Assembly (NCBI GenBank): GCA_001803235.1
Contig: MHBL01000077.1
Coordinates: forward strand, 1-34,785
Direction: 5' to 3'
Source of the DNA: Lentisphaerae bacterium RIFOXYA12_64_32
GTDB taxonomy: Bacteria; Verrucomicrobiota; Lentisphaeria; Oligosphaerales; YB12-FULL-65-16
DNA length: 34,785 bases
The notes below the pieces were generated by a model, which did not search any database, had not been told where the DNA came from, and saw only the letters and a program-made list of their open reading frames with translations. Positions 17,101 through 24,399 of the stretch are shown here, in pieces. Both the position numbers and the translations under genes were made by a program. The first letter of the stretch is position 1. Every line of letters starts with the position of its first letter.

Positions 17101-18841
17101 CCTGCCGGACCACGACACGACCGCCGTGCAGACCGGCGGCGGTCAGTGCCAGGCGCAATTCGCCGGCCTTTGCAGCGTCCGGTTCAACGACGTACAACAT
17201 GAGTTCCGTGCTCGTGGCCAAGGCCGCAGCCAGCCCCGGCGTCACACTGCCGAGGACGAGCCCGTAGCCGCGCGTCACGTCCGCATCCTTCGCGATCTCC
17301 GCCGCCAGGGCCGCGACCTCTGCGGACACCGCCGGTGCGGGAGCCGCACCCATGTCGACCGGCAACTTGATCGTCACGTCCTTGTCCGCCTCACCCGGCG
17401 CGAAGCAGTGGACGTGGCCTGTGTCCGTGGCCACGTACAGCCGCCCGTCCGCGACCGCCATGCCCCGGGCCTTGCCGTCGACCTTGGCCTTCCAGACTTC
17501 CTTGCCGGCGGTGGTGTCAAACGCCACAACCGCGTCCTGGCCTCCGGCGAAGAGCAGCGTTGGCGTAAGAACCAACGCGTCGGCAAACTCGCACGGCACG
17601 GTCCACTTCGTCACTCCCTTGAGCTGTACCGCGCACGCGTCGTCCTCGGTCTTGGCTTGGGCCAGCGTCTTTTCCAACTGCTCCACTTGGCTGGCCAGTT
17701 CGGGCGGAACCGGCTGCTTCTTCTGGACGAGACGGTTCAATTTCCCCTTCGGTTCGGCCAACGCGTTCGTCGTCATGAGGATACGCTGCTTGGGGCCGAG
17801 CCGTTTGCGGTTGATGGCAACCCACGGTTCGCGTTCGAGACCGACGATGTCTTTGCCGGTGGCGAGATAGACGCTATCCTTGCCCACCACCAGTCGTCGC
17901 GCTTCTTCCGAGAACACGGCCTGACCGTTGTTCTCCGCCGTGGCGACCAGTTGCTCGGTGCCGTTAATGACCACGTCGCCGGCCAGCACCGCCCAGGTGC
18001 CGCCGAAAATGCCGAGGTTCCAACGGTTCACATTGGGCTGGAAGAGGTAGCGGCCATCGGTGCGGGAAAACCCTGCCGGCGTGGTGCGGCCCGAGGGCAT
18101 GAACAGGCGCTCTTTCGAGGCGAGCAGGTAGCCCTGCGGTGTGAGTTGGCTCTTGCCGGCCTGGCCATACGTGTCGTTCTTCCACACCAGCGTGCCGTCC
18201 TCCGCCTTGACCGCGTACAGAACCAAGCCCTCGGCCGGGAACACGCCGGCGGCGAAGTAGGCCACGCCATCTTCGACCAGGACCCCGGAGCGGACCGGCC
18301 ACAGCGAGATCAGTCCGCCGTTGCCCAGGAGCATGCGGGGCGCGGGTGCGGCGGCGAAGCGCCACTTGACGGTGCCGTCCGCCGCGTTCAGGCAGTAGAC
18401 CACGCCATCATCCGAGCCGACGTACACCTTGTCCTGCCAGACGGTCGGCGCCAGGCGCACCGGTGCGTCGGTGACGAAACTCCAGCACGGCTTACCGCTC
18501 GCGGCGTCAAGCGCGTACACCGTGTTGTCCGCCGACGAGCCGAAGAACAGCCGCCCGCCGGCCGCGACCGGATGAAACGCGTCGTCGAAACGTACGCGTG
18601 GCAATTCGAGCACGCCTTCGACCGGCACGGAATGCGGGTCGCTCCAGGCGTTGCGGGGCGGGAACGCCGGGGCCATGACCCACTGCTGGGCCAGAGGCGC
18701 CTGCAGCGTCTCGGCGGTGACGCCGCTGCGCTGCGCATCATGCTGGTAGGTTGGCCAATCCTCGGCGCGCGCCGCCCCGACAAGCGCCGCGGACACCGCC
18801 AACGCCCCCGCAACCGACCGCAAGAAACTCCGCGTCGTCAT
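14132..18841 (-). CDS. Exported PQQ-like beta-propeller protein with extra domains
   Basis: A 1569-residue secreted protein. Residues 1-26 are a signal peptide ending ARA|ED. Many propeller blades follow with the A-x-D-x-x-(S/T)-G-K-x-x-W pattern (VYALDAASGKPCWSF, VYCLNAADGTVKWRF, VVAFDTTAGKEVWKA, LFAIDIASGQVRWQV, ILAIDAQTGQVVWQR). A short coiled coil lies near residue 380. About residues 505-650 break the propeller with a Rossmann-like, methyltransferase-type segment (LMLYVVEPDAAKAGELRLAL, then NLIVVDAAPGQVPPAQVLRM). Propeller blades resume to about 1120, then a malectin-like region to about 1280 and a DNRLRE/CBM96-type region at about 1400-1560. It probably acts outside the cytoplasm in carbohydrate binding or oxidation. 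The start has AGGAGA 9 bases upstream. It follows the ORF6N gene by 33 bases. Confidence 0.85.
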   Translation of the reverse strand: MTTRSFLRSVAGALAVSAALVGAARAEDWPTYQHDAQRSGVTAETLQAPLAQQWVMAPAFPPRNAWSDPHSVPVEGVLELPRVRFDDAFHPVAAGGRLFFGSSADNTVYALDAASGKPCWSFVTDAPVRLAPTVWQDKVYVGSDDGVVYCLNAADGTVKWRFAAAPAPRMLLGNGGLISLWPVRSGVLVEDGVAYFAAGVFPAEGLVLYAVKAEDGTLVWKNDTYGQAGKSQLTPQGYLLASKERLFMPSGRTTPAGFSRTDGRYLFQPNVNRWNLGIFGGTWAVLAGDVVINGTEQLVATAENNGQAVFSEEARRLVVGKDSVYLATGKDIVGLEREPWVAINRKRLGPKQRILMTTNALAEPKGKLNRLVQKKQPVPPELASQVEQLEKTLAQAKTEDDACAVQLKGVTKWTVPCEFADALVLTPTLLFAGGQDAVVAFDTTAGKEVWKAKVDGKARGMAVADGRLYVATDTGHVHCFAPGEADKDVTIKLPVDMGAAPAPAVSAEVAALAAEIAKDADVTRGYGLVLGSVTPGLAAALATSTELMLYVVEPDAAKAGELRLALTAAGLHGGRVVVRQDVPASVPYPEYFANLIVVDAAPGQVPPAQVLRMLKPCGGTACLLAAQNQAERGAWVTGLEAAVVQAQETKTTEVTPAERWVRLRRGPLPGAGNWTHEYAEPGNTACGDDVHLRAPLSILWFGDPGPGRMPSRHASGAAPLVVGPRVFIEAENVILAYDIYNGVPLWEREIPGSLRLNLKMLASNWVANADSIFLLAQGKCLQLDPRTGATIRTFEGPPGGDGKPRSWDLYLACAGNTLFGGAGRDLLFAIDIASGQVRWQVPAKNILPTGICVNDGKLFAVDFELTDAQKEECLKGVDPASRVDKKGAAVAPDVRRILAIDAQTGQVVWQRAEYVSDCVGVGSAGGEMTAMATRGTLVLCAQPWNGHFWPEFFAGEFSRRSLIVLDDKDGRLLWSARKGYRSRPLIVGDTIYAEPWAYDLRTGTDRTRVNPLTGAESPWQMSRTGHHCGNIDASPNLLMFRSGSFAYYDLLNDYGTVHFGSVRPSCWINYVAAGGLLIMPEGGSGCVCPYSLQCTTVFSNRPTAPQWGQSSLLGDTLPVRRLALHFGAPGDWRDANGGLWLAFPRPARERLVFDFKLDQAWMAGGGNFTRYTEPAGQPAAAKSQLLMAGARGVRRVSIPLVGEPDGTALYTVRLTFSADPNDTPGSRVFSLKLQDQPVADKIDVAAEAGTGKSLTREFTGIKADSAVTLELGTPATTPKPEQMPLLHGVEMVREKVLNVGAALMPYVVSDGMPKMEHTLRVRNHTDKAFEGQMTLTAPAMFAVTPATLPVRLAPEERLDKSIAVAVQAKGKVDNYELQYVLTDAAGREEFRGRAAIEYLGPRGRVVVFASADACVKKAEPGRNLGTGPTLAIDGGNAKMGDENHTVAFLKFPLQLPGKPVKASLRLFVPAIGGAESGDSAYVKLAEGAWEEKTITAANAPPLGREIGRIKQVENNTWIECPLDVDLAGMTEITIALDPASTDGTSYVSREGEQKPELRVEYEEPAAAEK

Positions 18842-18874
18842 GGCTATGTTCTCCTGTCTGTGGTCGCCGTATCC

Positions 18875-19492
18875 TCAGCCTGCTGTTCTCCGGCGTCGCG
18901 TCAAACGCACCCGGTACGCCGCGTGCTTCTCGCGAATTCCGAACCCAATTCGTGTCTTGGACGGAACGGAAGGCGGCAGCAGAAGCGGCCGGATTTTCGC
19001 GTAGAGGTCGCGCAGTGCGGTATCGTGGAGCACCAGGTTCTTCTCGATATCGGCAAGGCGTTTTTCGAGGACTTGGGAACCTGCAAAGGCCTGCCGCATG
19101 CGTACGAACGCGCGGACAACAAAGATACTCATCTGAACCGCGCGCGGGCTGTTCAGCACCGTGGCGGCCATGATGGCGCCATGCTCGGTGAAGGCGTAGG
19201 GCGGGAACCGTACATTCCGCTTCGTTGATGCGGTCACAATTTGTGACCGCATGTCGGGTCGGCATGCGGTCACGGTCTGCGATATCAAGTCCGCAACCTC
19301 TTGCGCTGCAAGTTGAAACATGAAGTCTGTCGGGAACTTCTCACGGTTGCGCCTGACCGCCTGGTTCAGCGCCTTGGTCGGCACCCCATAGAGTTGCGCC
19401 AGATCGGTGTCCAGGATCACCTTCTGCCCGCGGAGCGTCAGGATGCGGGAGTCCAGTCCCGCATCCCCGTATGACGCTGGCGTTTCGGTCAT
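18875..19492 (-). CDS. ORF6N-domain DNA-binding protein
   Basis: A 205-residue protein with an N-terminal ORF6N domain (about residues 15-115): LTLRGQKVILDTDLAQLYGV, NQAVRRNREKFPTDFMFQL and PYAFTEHGAIMAATVLNS are typical. A short coiled coil follows (VLEKRLADIEKNLVLHD), then a basic tail. Members of this family occur in phages and as single chromosomal genes; the exact role is usually unknown. The ATG at 19492 has GGGAGG 7 bases upstream. No phage genes are nearby, so it is a solitary copy, perhaps a mobile-element relic. It is only 33 bases upstream of the propeller gene and may share its transcript. Confidence 0.85.
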   Translation of the reverse strand: MTETPASYGDAGLDSRILTLRGQKVILDTDLAQLYGVPTKALNQAVRRNREKFPTDFMFQLAAQEVADLISQTVTACRPDMRSQIVTASTKRNVRFPPYAFTEHGAIMAATVLNSPRAVQMSIFVVRAFVRMRQAFAGSQVLEKRLADIEKNLVLHDTALRDLYAKIRPLLLPPSVPSKTRIGFGIREKHAAYRVRLTRRRRTAG

Positions 19493-19586
19493 GTCGCGCC
19501 TCCCGAGAAGTCCGTACCGCAGTCCGCGTGCCCTTACCTAACCGCCCCCCCCAGACCGGACCTCGTCACGCGTCCTTACCGCCTTT

Positions 19587-19613
19587 CCTGACACTTGAAC
19601 ACTGAAACCTGGC
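19587..19613 (+). repeat. CTGAAACCTG-type stutter repeat, copy 1
   Basis: CCTGACACTTGAACACTGAAACCTGG-type sequence, nearly the same as 30600-30635 and related to both arms at 25594-25689. It is in the gap between the GDSL esterase stop and the ORF6N gene. Confidence 0.6.
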
Positions 19614-19627
19614 ACCTCTCCTCTCGC

Positions 19628-20254
19628 TCACGTCGCCGCCAGTCCCCAGGCCCCGAGCATGGTCTGGGCCAGGAGCTGGTTGCCTTGCTGCGTGAGGTGC
19701 ACGCCGTCGGTCGTGAGCAACAGTCCGGTGTGGCCGGGGTGCCGCGCCCATTCCTCGGCAAATGCGATGTCGGCGGGGACGAACCGGACTTTCATGGCGT
19801 CGGCCGCATTGCGCGCCGCCTGGCGGTACGGCCCCATGACGTCGCCGAACTCGGCCCAGGCCGGGCCCTCGAACCGGTACAGCGGCGGCGTGATGCTGAA
19901 CTTGGTGATCCCGGCCAACCGGCAGAGGTGGACCATCCAGATCAGGTTCCACTCGTACGCTTCAGGCGGCACGATCGGCTCGTCGGCCCACACGCCGCGG
20001 CCGACCGCCGCGTCGTTGGCGCCCAGAAAGATGCTCAGCGCCGTCGGTTTGCGGTCGATCACGTCCTGCTGCAGACGCGTCATGGCCCACGGCGTCTTGT
20101 CGCCGCCGCGGCCGGCGCGGATGACCGTGACGCCTTTGGGCCGGAGCCTCGCCTCAAGGATCCCCACGTAGCCGGGAGAACTGTTCGTGAGGCTGTCGCC
20201 GAAACAGATGACGGTTTCACCCGGCTTCAGCCAGGGGTTCTCGACAGTCAGCAT
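19628..20254 (-). CDS. SGNH/GDSL-type esterase
   Basis: A 208-residue SGNH hydrolase, the family of esterases and acetyl-hydrolases acting on lipids or acylated sugars. Block I is ICFGDSLTNSS with nucleophile S21; block III is IFLGAND; block V is DGVHLT with D183 and H186. The family glycine of block II is plausible in VIRAGRGGDKT. The open frame reaches back to 20410, but the ATG at 20254 has AAAGGGGA just upstream and gives a compact protein. No signal peptide is apparent, so it is probably cytoplasmic. The substrate is unknown. It is divergent from the nucleotidyltransferase pair. Confidence 0.88.
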   Translation of the reverse strand: MLTVENPWLKPGETVICFGDSLTNSSPGYVGILEARLRPKGVTVIRAGRGGDKTPWAMTRLQQDVIDRKPTALSIFLGANDAAVGRGVWADEPIVPPEAYEWNLIWMVHLCRLAGITKFSITPPLYRFEGPAWAEFGDVMGPYRQAARNAADAMKVRFVPADIAFAEEWARHPGHTGLLLTTDGVHLTQQGNQLLAQTMLGAWGLAAT

Positions 20255-20437
20255 GGTGTCCCCTTTCGCGACGGTTACGGAGTTCGCATCCCTTGAACTT
20301 ACCGCCATTGTGCGGACACCGCAAGGATGGAGGCGGTTTGCCCGCAAGACGTCGATATGTCCAGTTCGCTCATTCTTGGTTGGCCTGCTATATTCAGGAA
20401 AACGGGTCAATCACACCATCTAAGGGGCCCGTCCCCC

Positions 20438-20896
20438 ATGCTCTGGAAGCAGTATGCACACCAGCCGCTAAGTCGCCTCCTGAGAAGCCGCCCGCGGCCC
20501 GATTCGGGGCGATGGCTGCGGCTGGTCGAAGCAGCCGGGCTGTTACGCGTGTCGGGCGACCTGCCTGGCCCGAATGGCGAGACAGCGCCCGGAGAAGTGG
20601 CCAGTGCATTCGGCCCGTTCTTCCGGCCGGACGTCGAACCGGAATTGACCGTGCTTCAGGTTGGCGGGTTGCTCTTGCGCGATGGCAAACTCGACGCTGA
20701 CCTGTGCCGACTCGCCGCCCGGAGGTATGGCGGCGGCCTGTATTTCGACTGGCTTCTGGCGCAGATCGATTCCCGGCGTCCGGACCCCCTGCCGTCAAAA
20801 GCGTTCCCGCTGGACTGCGGGCGCTGGCGCAAGCGCATCGCCGGAAGAGGACAGAGGAATGCGCAACAGCGAGTTCATCCTGCAGGCCTTGGATGA
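20438..20896 (+). CDS. Hypothetical protein, partner of the nucleotidyltransferase
   Basis: A 152-residue protein I do not recognise. It overlaps the nucleotidyltransferase start by 38 bases, which implies translational coupling. The N-terminal part is basic (LSRLLRSRPRPDSGRWLRLV), the middle is LTVLQVGGLLLRDGKLDADL and the C-terminal part is basic again. The ATG at 20438 has AAGGGG 10 bases upstream. AbiE-type systems place an antitoxin gene directly before the nucleotidyltransferase toxin, so this could be the antitoxin. I see no clear winged helix, so that remains inference. The last 12 codons lie within the overlap. Confidence 0.5.
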   Translation: MLWKQYAHQPLSRLLRSRPRPDSGRWLRLVEAAGLLRVSGDLPGPNGETAPGEVASAFGPFFRPDVEPELTVLQVGGLLLRDGKLDADLCRLAARRYGGGLYFDWLLAQIDSRRPDPLPSKAFPLDCGRWRKRIAGRGQRNAQQRVHPAGLG

Positions 20897-21401
20897 CTGC
20901 CTCGACCGCGTCCTGCCCGTCAGCCTGCACCTGCTCGGGGGTGCCGCCTTGGACCTTGTATATGGCATCCGACGTTTCTCGGAGGACGTCGACTGCATGT
21001 GCACCCTGTCGGAAACCGGGATGATCGATGCGGACTGGTTTCAGAGAGCTGTCGCCTCCGCCAATGAACGACTGACGCCGCACGGACTGTACCTGACCCA
21101 CATCTTCGACGAAACGGACCTGGTCCACACCCAGGACTGGTTTCGGCGCATCGTATCCCCACCGCCCGAGGCCCCCCGTTTCCGACACTTCCGTTATGAT
21201 GCCACCTCGCCGGAGGACATTATCCTTTCAGAGTTGACCAGGTTCGACGAGAAGGACCAGCAGGACGTCCGCGACCTGATGCGAACGCGGGCTTTGACCA
21301 AGGCAGATATCGAAAGACTCATTGGCAACGTACATGTGGGCGAGGAGTGGCGCGAGACTTGGGAGGCTGGATTGAGGACGTGGCGGACGTTTGACGTCTG
21401 A
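20859..21401 (+). CDS. AbiEii-like nucleotidyltransferase
   Basis: A 180-residue protein of the nucleotidyltransferase group that includes AbiEii toxins. The core motif HLLGGAALDLVYGIRRFSED is followed by VDCM, so it has the GG...RFSEDVD pattern that binds nucleotide and metal. The C-terminal half contains DIILSELTRFDEKDQQDVRD, similar to the second conserved lysine/aspartate motif of the family. The ATG at 20859 follows GAAGAGG by 8 bases. Family members transfer nucleotides to tRNA 3' ends or other targets and act as toxins in type IV-like systems. With the overlapping upstream gene it may form a toxin-antitoxin or phage-defence pair. It could instead be a solitary housekeeping enzyme. Confidence 0.75.
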   Translation: MRNSEFILQALDDCLDRVLPVSLHLLGGAALDLVYGIRRFSEDVDCMCTLSETGMIDADWFQRAVASANERLTPHGLYLTHIFDETDLVHTQDWFRRIVSPPPEAPRFRHFRYDATSPEDIILSELTRFDEKDQQDVRDLMRTRALTKADIERLIGNVHVGEEWRETWEAGLRTWRTFDV

Positions 21402-21637
21402 AGCCACAGGGAAGGTGGGCGTTCCGAATGTCGGCCATCCACGCCGCCCGCCGAAGTCGTAAGATCCATGCGCGGTCTGCGGGGCCAAGAGGCTGTGCCC
21501 CCGACAAGATTAGACTCGACAAGACAGGATGCCGAACAGATCATCGTTGTCGCGATCGTCGGCCCATCCCATCACAGGGGCGGCATCAACGCGCACCTGC
21601 AACGAGGATTGCGCGAAGCGATTTGCGGGAGGCCCTT

Positions 21638-22114
21638 ATGATCCGTCCCTACCGTACCGAGGACCTGGCAGGCATCATGGACATTGGTAACCGCGCCTGG
21701 CAGCCGATCTACCGCATGTTCAACGACGTCTACGGGGAGGAACTTCTCGGCGTCATCTCGGGGGACACTCGCACCTGCAAAGGCGAGCAGATTCGCTCCC
21801 ACTGCGCCGCGCACCCCGAGTGGACCCTGGTCTGCGAGGAGAACGGCCGTGTCGTCGGGTTCGTCACATTCGTGCTGGACCCGAATCGGAAGATCGGCAC
21901 GATCGGCAACAACGCGGTCGACCCGGCTTGCGGACTCAAAGGCAAAGGCCAGGAGATGTACCAAGCCGCACTGCGGTTCTTCCGCGACAACGGGATGCTT
22001 TACGCCAGCGTACGCACCGGCTTGGACGACGCGCACGCCCCGGCGCGCCGCGCCTACGAACGTGCCGGGTTCGATATCCGCCACGACGATGTAACCTACT
22101 ATATGAAGCTGTAA
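21638..22114 (+). CDS. GNAT-family N-acetyltransferase
   Basis: A 158-residue acetyl-CoA-dependent acetyltransferase. It begins MIRPYRTEDLAGIMDIGNRA, typical of the family. The central strand is RVVGFVTFVLDPNRKIGTIG, the acetyl-CoA pyrophosphate loop is CGLKGKGQEMYQAAL (G-x-G), and the end is ARRAYERAGFDIRHDDVTYY. The ATG at 21638 has GGGAGG 5 bases upstream; the open frame extends back to 21428 without support. The acceptor substrate is unknown; candidates include small amines, antibiotics and protein N-termini. It is followed by a palindromic repeat and the sialate-esterase-like gene. Confidence 0.9.
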   Translation: MIRPYRTEDLAGIMDIGNRAWQPIYRMFNDVYGEELLGVISGDTRTCKGEQIRSHCAAHPEWTLVCEENGRVVGFVTFVLDPNRKIGTIGNNAVDPACGLKGKGQEMYQAALRFFRDNGMLYASVRTGLDDAHAPARRAYERAGFDIRHDDVTYYMKL

Positions 22115-22170
22115 CGCAGGCAGTCCGCCGCTCAACCGCCCGGCGAAGGGCGGGCGGCTGGTCACGGCGT

Positions 22171-22217
22171 CTTGTCCGCCGACGCTCCGAGACGAAGGCG
22201 GTAGCGTCGGCGCGAAG
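22171..22217 (+). repeat. Palindromic repeat (TTGTCCGCC / GACGAAGGCGG type)
   Basis: Perfect 10-bp arms CGCCGACGCT (22177-22186) and AGCGTCGGCG (22203-22212). The loop carries GACGAAGGCGG and the left flank CTTGTCCGCC. It lies between the GNAT and sialate-esterase-like genes. As far as I recall, similar sequences recur in Verrucomicrobia and Lentisphaerae genomes. Confidence 0.6.
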
Positions 22218-22235
22218 CCGGCCCCGCGAGCCTCT

Positions 22236-23048
22236 ATGGAACACATGGATCTGATCATTGTCGCCGGGCAGTCGAATGCGGTCGGGTTCGACACGCGGGC
22301 CGAGGAATTGCCGCCCAACCCGACGGACACGGACATCCTGTTCCACTTCGACTGCGGGGAACCCCCGTATGATAACGGCCTGCACAATTCCAGTTCGCGT
22401 GGGGCGTGGCTGACGCTCGGCGCGCAGCCCCAGGGCAACGCGGCTGCGAACAAGCCGAACTTCCGCAACGCGGCGGGCGGGTTCGGACCTGAGATCGGCA
22501 TTGCCCGGACGCTGCACCACGCCGGGCTGACGCGGCTCGCGGTGCTGAAGTTCGCGTACAGCGCCACCGGGTTCTGCCCGGGCCACTGGAATCCCGGCGA
22601 CCCGCTGCACCGCGGCCTGGTCGAGCGGTACGGCGCCGCGGTCACGGCACTCGCCGGCAAGGGGCACGCGGCACGGTTGCGGGCGGTGTTCTGGCACCAA
22701 GGCGAGAGCGACGCCAACGCGCTGGGTGAATACCCGGCGCGACTGCAGGCGTTCATCGACGATCTCCGGCGCCGCTGGGCCGCGCCCGACCTGCCGTTCG
22801 TCATTTCCGTGAGCACGGAGAAGTGGGCGCACAACCGCGTCGTGGGTGAAGTGCAGAGAACTTTTGCGGAGACCGCACATCGGGTCGCGTACGTCAACGA
22901 TTTGGGGTGCGGGCTGCACCCGTCCGGCCACTACGACTCAGCCGGCACCCTCGAGATCGGCGTGCGCATGGGTCAGGCCTTCCTGCGGTTCGACCGGAAG
23001 AACCAAGGCATCGCTACCATGAAGGGCGTGAAGGGTCATGAAGGTTAG
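22236..23048 (+). CDS. Sialate O-acetylesterase-like SGNH hydrolase
   Basis: A 270-residue protein of the SASA (sialate O-acetylesterase) type, which removes acetyl groups from sugars. Block I is LIIVAGQSNAVGF with nucleophile S13; the HQGESDA motif and the final GLHPSGHYDSAG (histidine/aspartate region) are all present. No signal peptide is seen, so it may be cytoplasmic or exported by another route. The start could be ATG 22236 or the in-frame ATG 22245 (MDLIIVAGQSN); neither has a strong ribosome-binding site. The last 16 residues (K-N-Q-G-I-A-T-M-K-G-V-K-G-H-E-G) and the stop codon are encoded by a family A repeat, so the natural C-terminus has been replaced or extended. Confidence 0.88.
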   Translation: MEHMDLIIVAGQSNAVGFDTRAEELPPNPTDTDILFHFDCGEPPYDNGLHNSSSRGAWLTLGAQPQGNAAANKPNFRNAAGGFGPEIGIARTLHHAGLTRLAVLKFAYSATGFCPGHWNPGDPLHRGLVERYGAAVTALAGKGHAARLRAVFWHQGESDANALGEYPARLQAFIDDLRRRWAAPDLPFVISVSTEKWAHNRVVGEVQRTFAETAHRVAYVNDLGCGLHPSGHYDSAGTLEIGVRMGQAFLRFDRKNQGIATMKGVKGHEG

Positions 23049-23166
23049 GCGAAACGGCAACCCAAACCCGTCGAACGGATAGAGGCGCGACCGATGACAC
23101 GACGATGAATTGCTGTCGACGGGATTATCCCCCGATCTTCATGGCCTTCATGCACTTCATGGTGGA
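23001..23166 (+). repeat. Palindromic repeat family A, copy 2, overlapping a gene end
   Basis: About 166 bases matching 3694-3850. The arms at 23016-23044 and 23137-23163 pair over roughly 27 positions with few mismatches, built from repeated CATGAAGGN units. The interior GAAACGGCAACCCAAACC block is the same as in copy 1. Its left arm codes for the last 16 residues of the sialate-esterase-like protein. The right arm ends 28 bases before the small membrane protein start. Confidence 0.87.
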
Positions 23167-23193
23167 AACGGTCGCCGCAACGGGACGGGCAGA

Positions 23194-23397
23194 ATGAACA
23201 CCAGCAACCTGATCACGAGCGTGCTGTTCGGCGCCATTGGGTCCGGGTACTTCCTGTACGGCTGGCGGCAGAAGCATGGCATGGCGCTACTGGCCGGTGC
23301 GGGCCTGTGCCTGGCGCCGTATTTCATCACCAGCACAGTGATCCTGATCCTGGTCTGTCTCGGACTCATGGTGCTGCCATTCTTCCTAGGGTCGTGA
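23194..23397 (+). CDS. Small membrane protein of 67 residues
   Basis: A 67-residue protein that is almost entirely hydrophobic, with three likely membrane segments (about residues 6-23, 30-46 and 48-66) and only a short polar loop (RQKHG). The pattern FGAIGSGYFLYG...PYFI and the ending VLPFFLG resemble a small conserved membrane protein family often labelled 'amino acid transport protein' without experimental support, so I assign no function. The ATG at 23194 has only a weak ribosome-binding site (GGGACGGG). The start of the gene abuts the family A repeat. The amidohydrolase starts 64 bases downstream. Confidence 0.7.
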   Translation: MNTSNLITSVLFGAIGSGYFLYGWRQKHGMALLAGAGLCLAPYFITSTVILILVCLGLMVLPFFLGS

Positions 23398-23460
23398 GCT
23401 ATGGTCATAGGCCGCGGCGGTAACGATCGAGATTACAGCGACAGACGGGGAGACCCCATT

Positions 23461-24390
23461 GTGCGAACTCTGCAAAGCGTGGACCGCTGGATCGACACGC
23501 ACATTCATGTTAGTGACCGCGGTGATGACAATGCGGTCAGGGAGCACCTGCTCGAGGACCTGCTCGCCGTGCTGGACGGCGCCGGGACCGACCTGCGGCT
23601 GGTGATCAGTCCAGACGCGTACTGGAACACGGTCGTGCGCGACGAACCGGATGGTGCGCACCGCGCCAACGCATTCATCCACTCGCTGGTCGAGCGCGCG
23701 CCGGACCGGCTGTACGGGAGCTGCATCGTCAATCCGAATTTCCCCGACGCGGCGCTGCGGACTATGGAGGTGTGCTTCGAGAAGTGGGGGTTCGTGCAGC
23801 TCGGCGAGATGCTGCAGTACATGTTCAACTTCCGGATGAACAGCGACAACACCGAGCGCGTGGTGCGGCAGGCGGTCGAGTACGACGTGCCAGTGCAGGT
23901 GCACATCTCGACGTCGTGCGCGGCGACGCAAGGCGCGTTTCCGCGCGGCGGTGTGGAGGAGATGGAGGATTTCCTCGCGTGCGTCGACCGCGTTCCGGAG
24001 GCGACGTACATCCTGGCGCATCTCGTGGGGACACCGAGGGACAACCCGCCGGTCGTAGACGGCTACCTGGAGATGATCGGGAAATGGTCGCCGAAATGGC
24101 CGGACAACTTCTGGGCCGAGATTGCGCAGTTCAACTCGCCGGGCGTGCGCAGTGCGCTGGCCCGCATCCCCGCGGATCGCCTGCTCTCCGGCACGGACTG
24201 GACGACACGCGTCGGCCCGCCGTTTCTGCCGTTCGGGACGCACTTCGGCCTGAAGTCGGCGGCGGAGAACCCGTTCCCGCCCAGTGTCGGTGCGCTGGCC
24301 GGGTTCCTGCGCGACGCGGGTGCGAGCCCGGCGACGATCGAGCGCATCGCGTACCGGAACGCCATGGAACTGCTGCGGCTGGCACCGTAG
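23461..24390 (+). CDS. Amidohydrolase family protein (second copy)
   Basis: A 309-residue amidohydrolase-2-type TIM-barrel protein. The N-terminus RWIDTHIHVSDRGD gives the HxH metal pair. Later motifs are VQVHISTSC, TYILAHLVGTPRDN and RLLSGTDWTTR, the last with the conserved aspartate. The open frame begins at 23401 with an ATG, but the in-frame GTG at 23461 has GGGGAGA 7 bases upstream and starts just before the metal motif, so I choose it. Bacterial members hydrolyse lactones or amides or decarboxylate aromatic acids; the substrate is unknown. A nested palindrome follows the stop at once. Confidence 0.85.
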   Translation: MRTLQSVDRWIDTHIHVSDRGDDNAVREHLLEDLLAVLDGAGTDLRLVISPDAYWNTVVRDEPDGAHRANAFIHSLVERAPDRLYGSCIVNPNFPDAALRTMEVCFEKWGFVQLGEMLQYMFNFRMNSDNTERVVRQAVEYDVPVQVHISTSCAATQGAFPRGGVEEMEDFLACVDRVPEATYILAHLVGTPRDNPPVVDGYLEMIGKWSPKWPDNFWAEIAQFNSPGVRSALARIPADRLLSGTDWTTRVGPPFLPFGTHFGLKSAAENPFPPSVGALAGFLRDAGASPATIERIAYRNAMELLRLAP

Positions 24391-24399
24391 GGTGTACGC

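Noticed and set aside
13940..19228. A very long open frame (about 1760 codons) on the plus strand opposite the propeller gene
   Set aside because: It mirrors codon positions of the real minus-strand gene, which has a signal peptide and clear propeller motifs. The plus product is rich in arginine, histidine and glutamine with no domain.
18875..19492. ORF6N gene considered as a sign of a prophage
   Set aside because: No other phage genes, attachment sites or composition change are near; it appears to be solitary.
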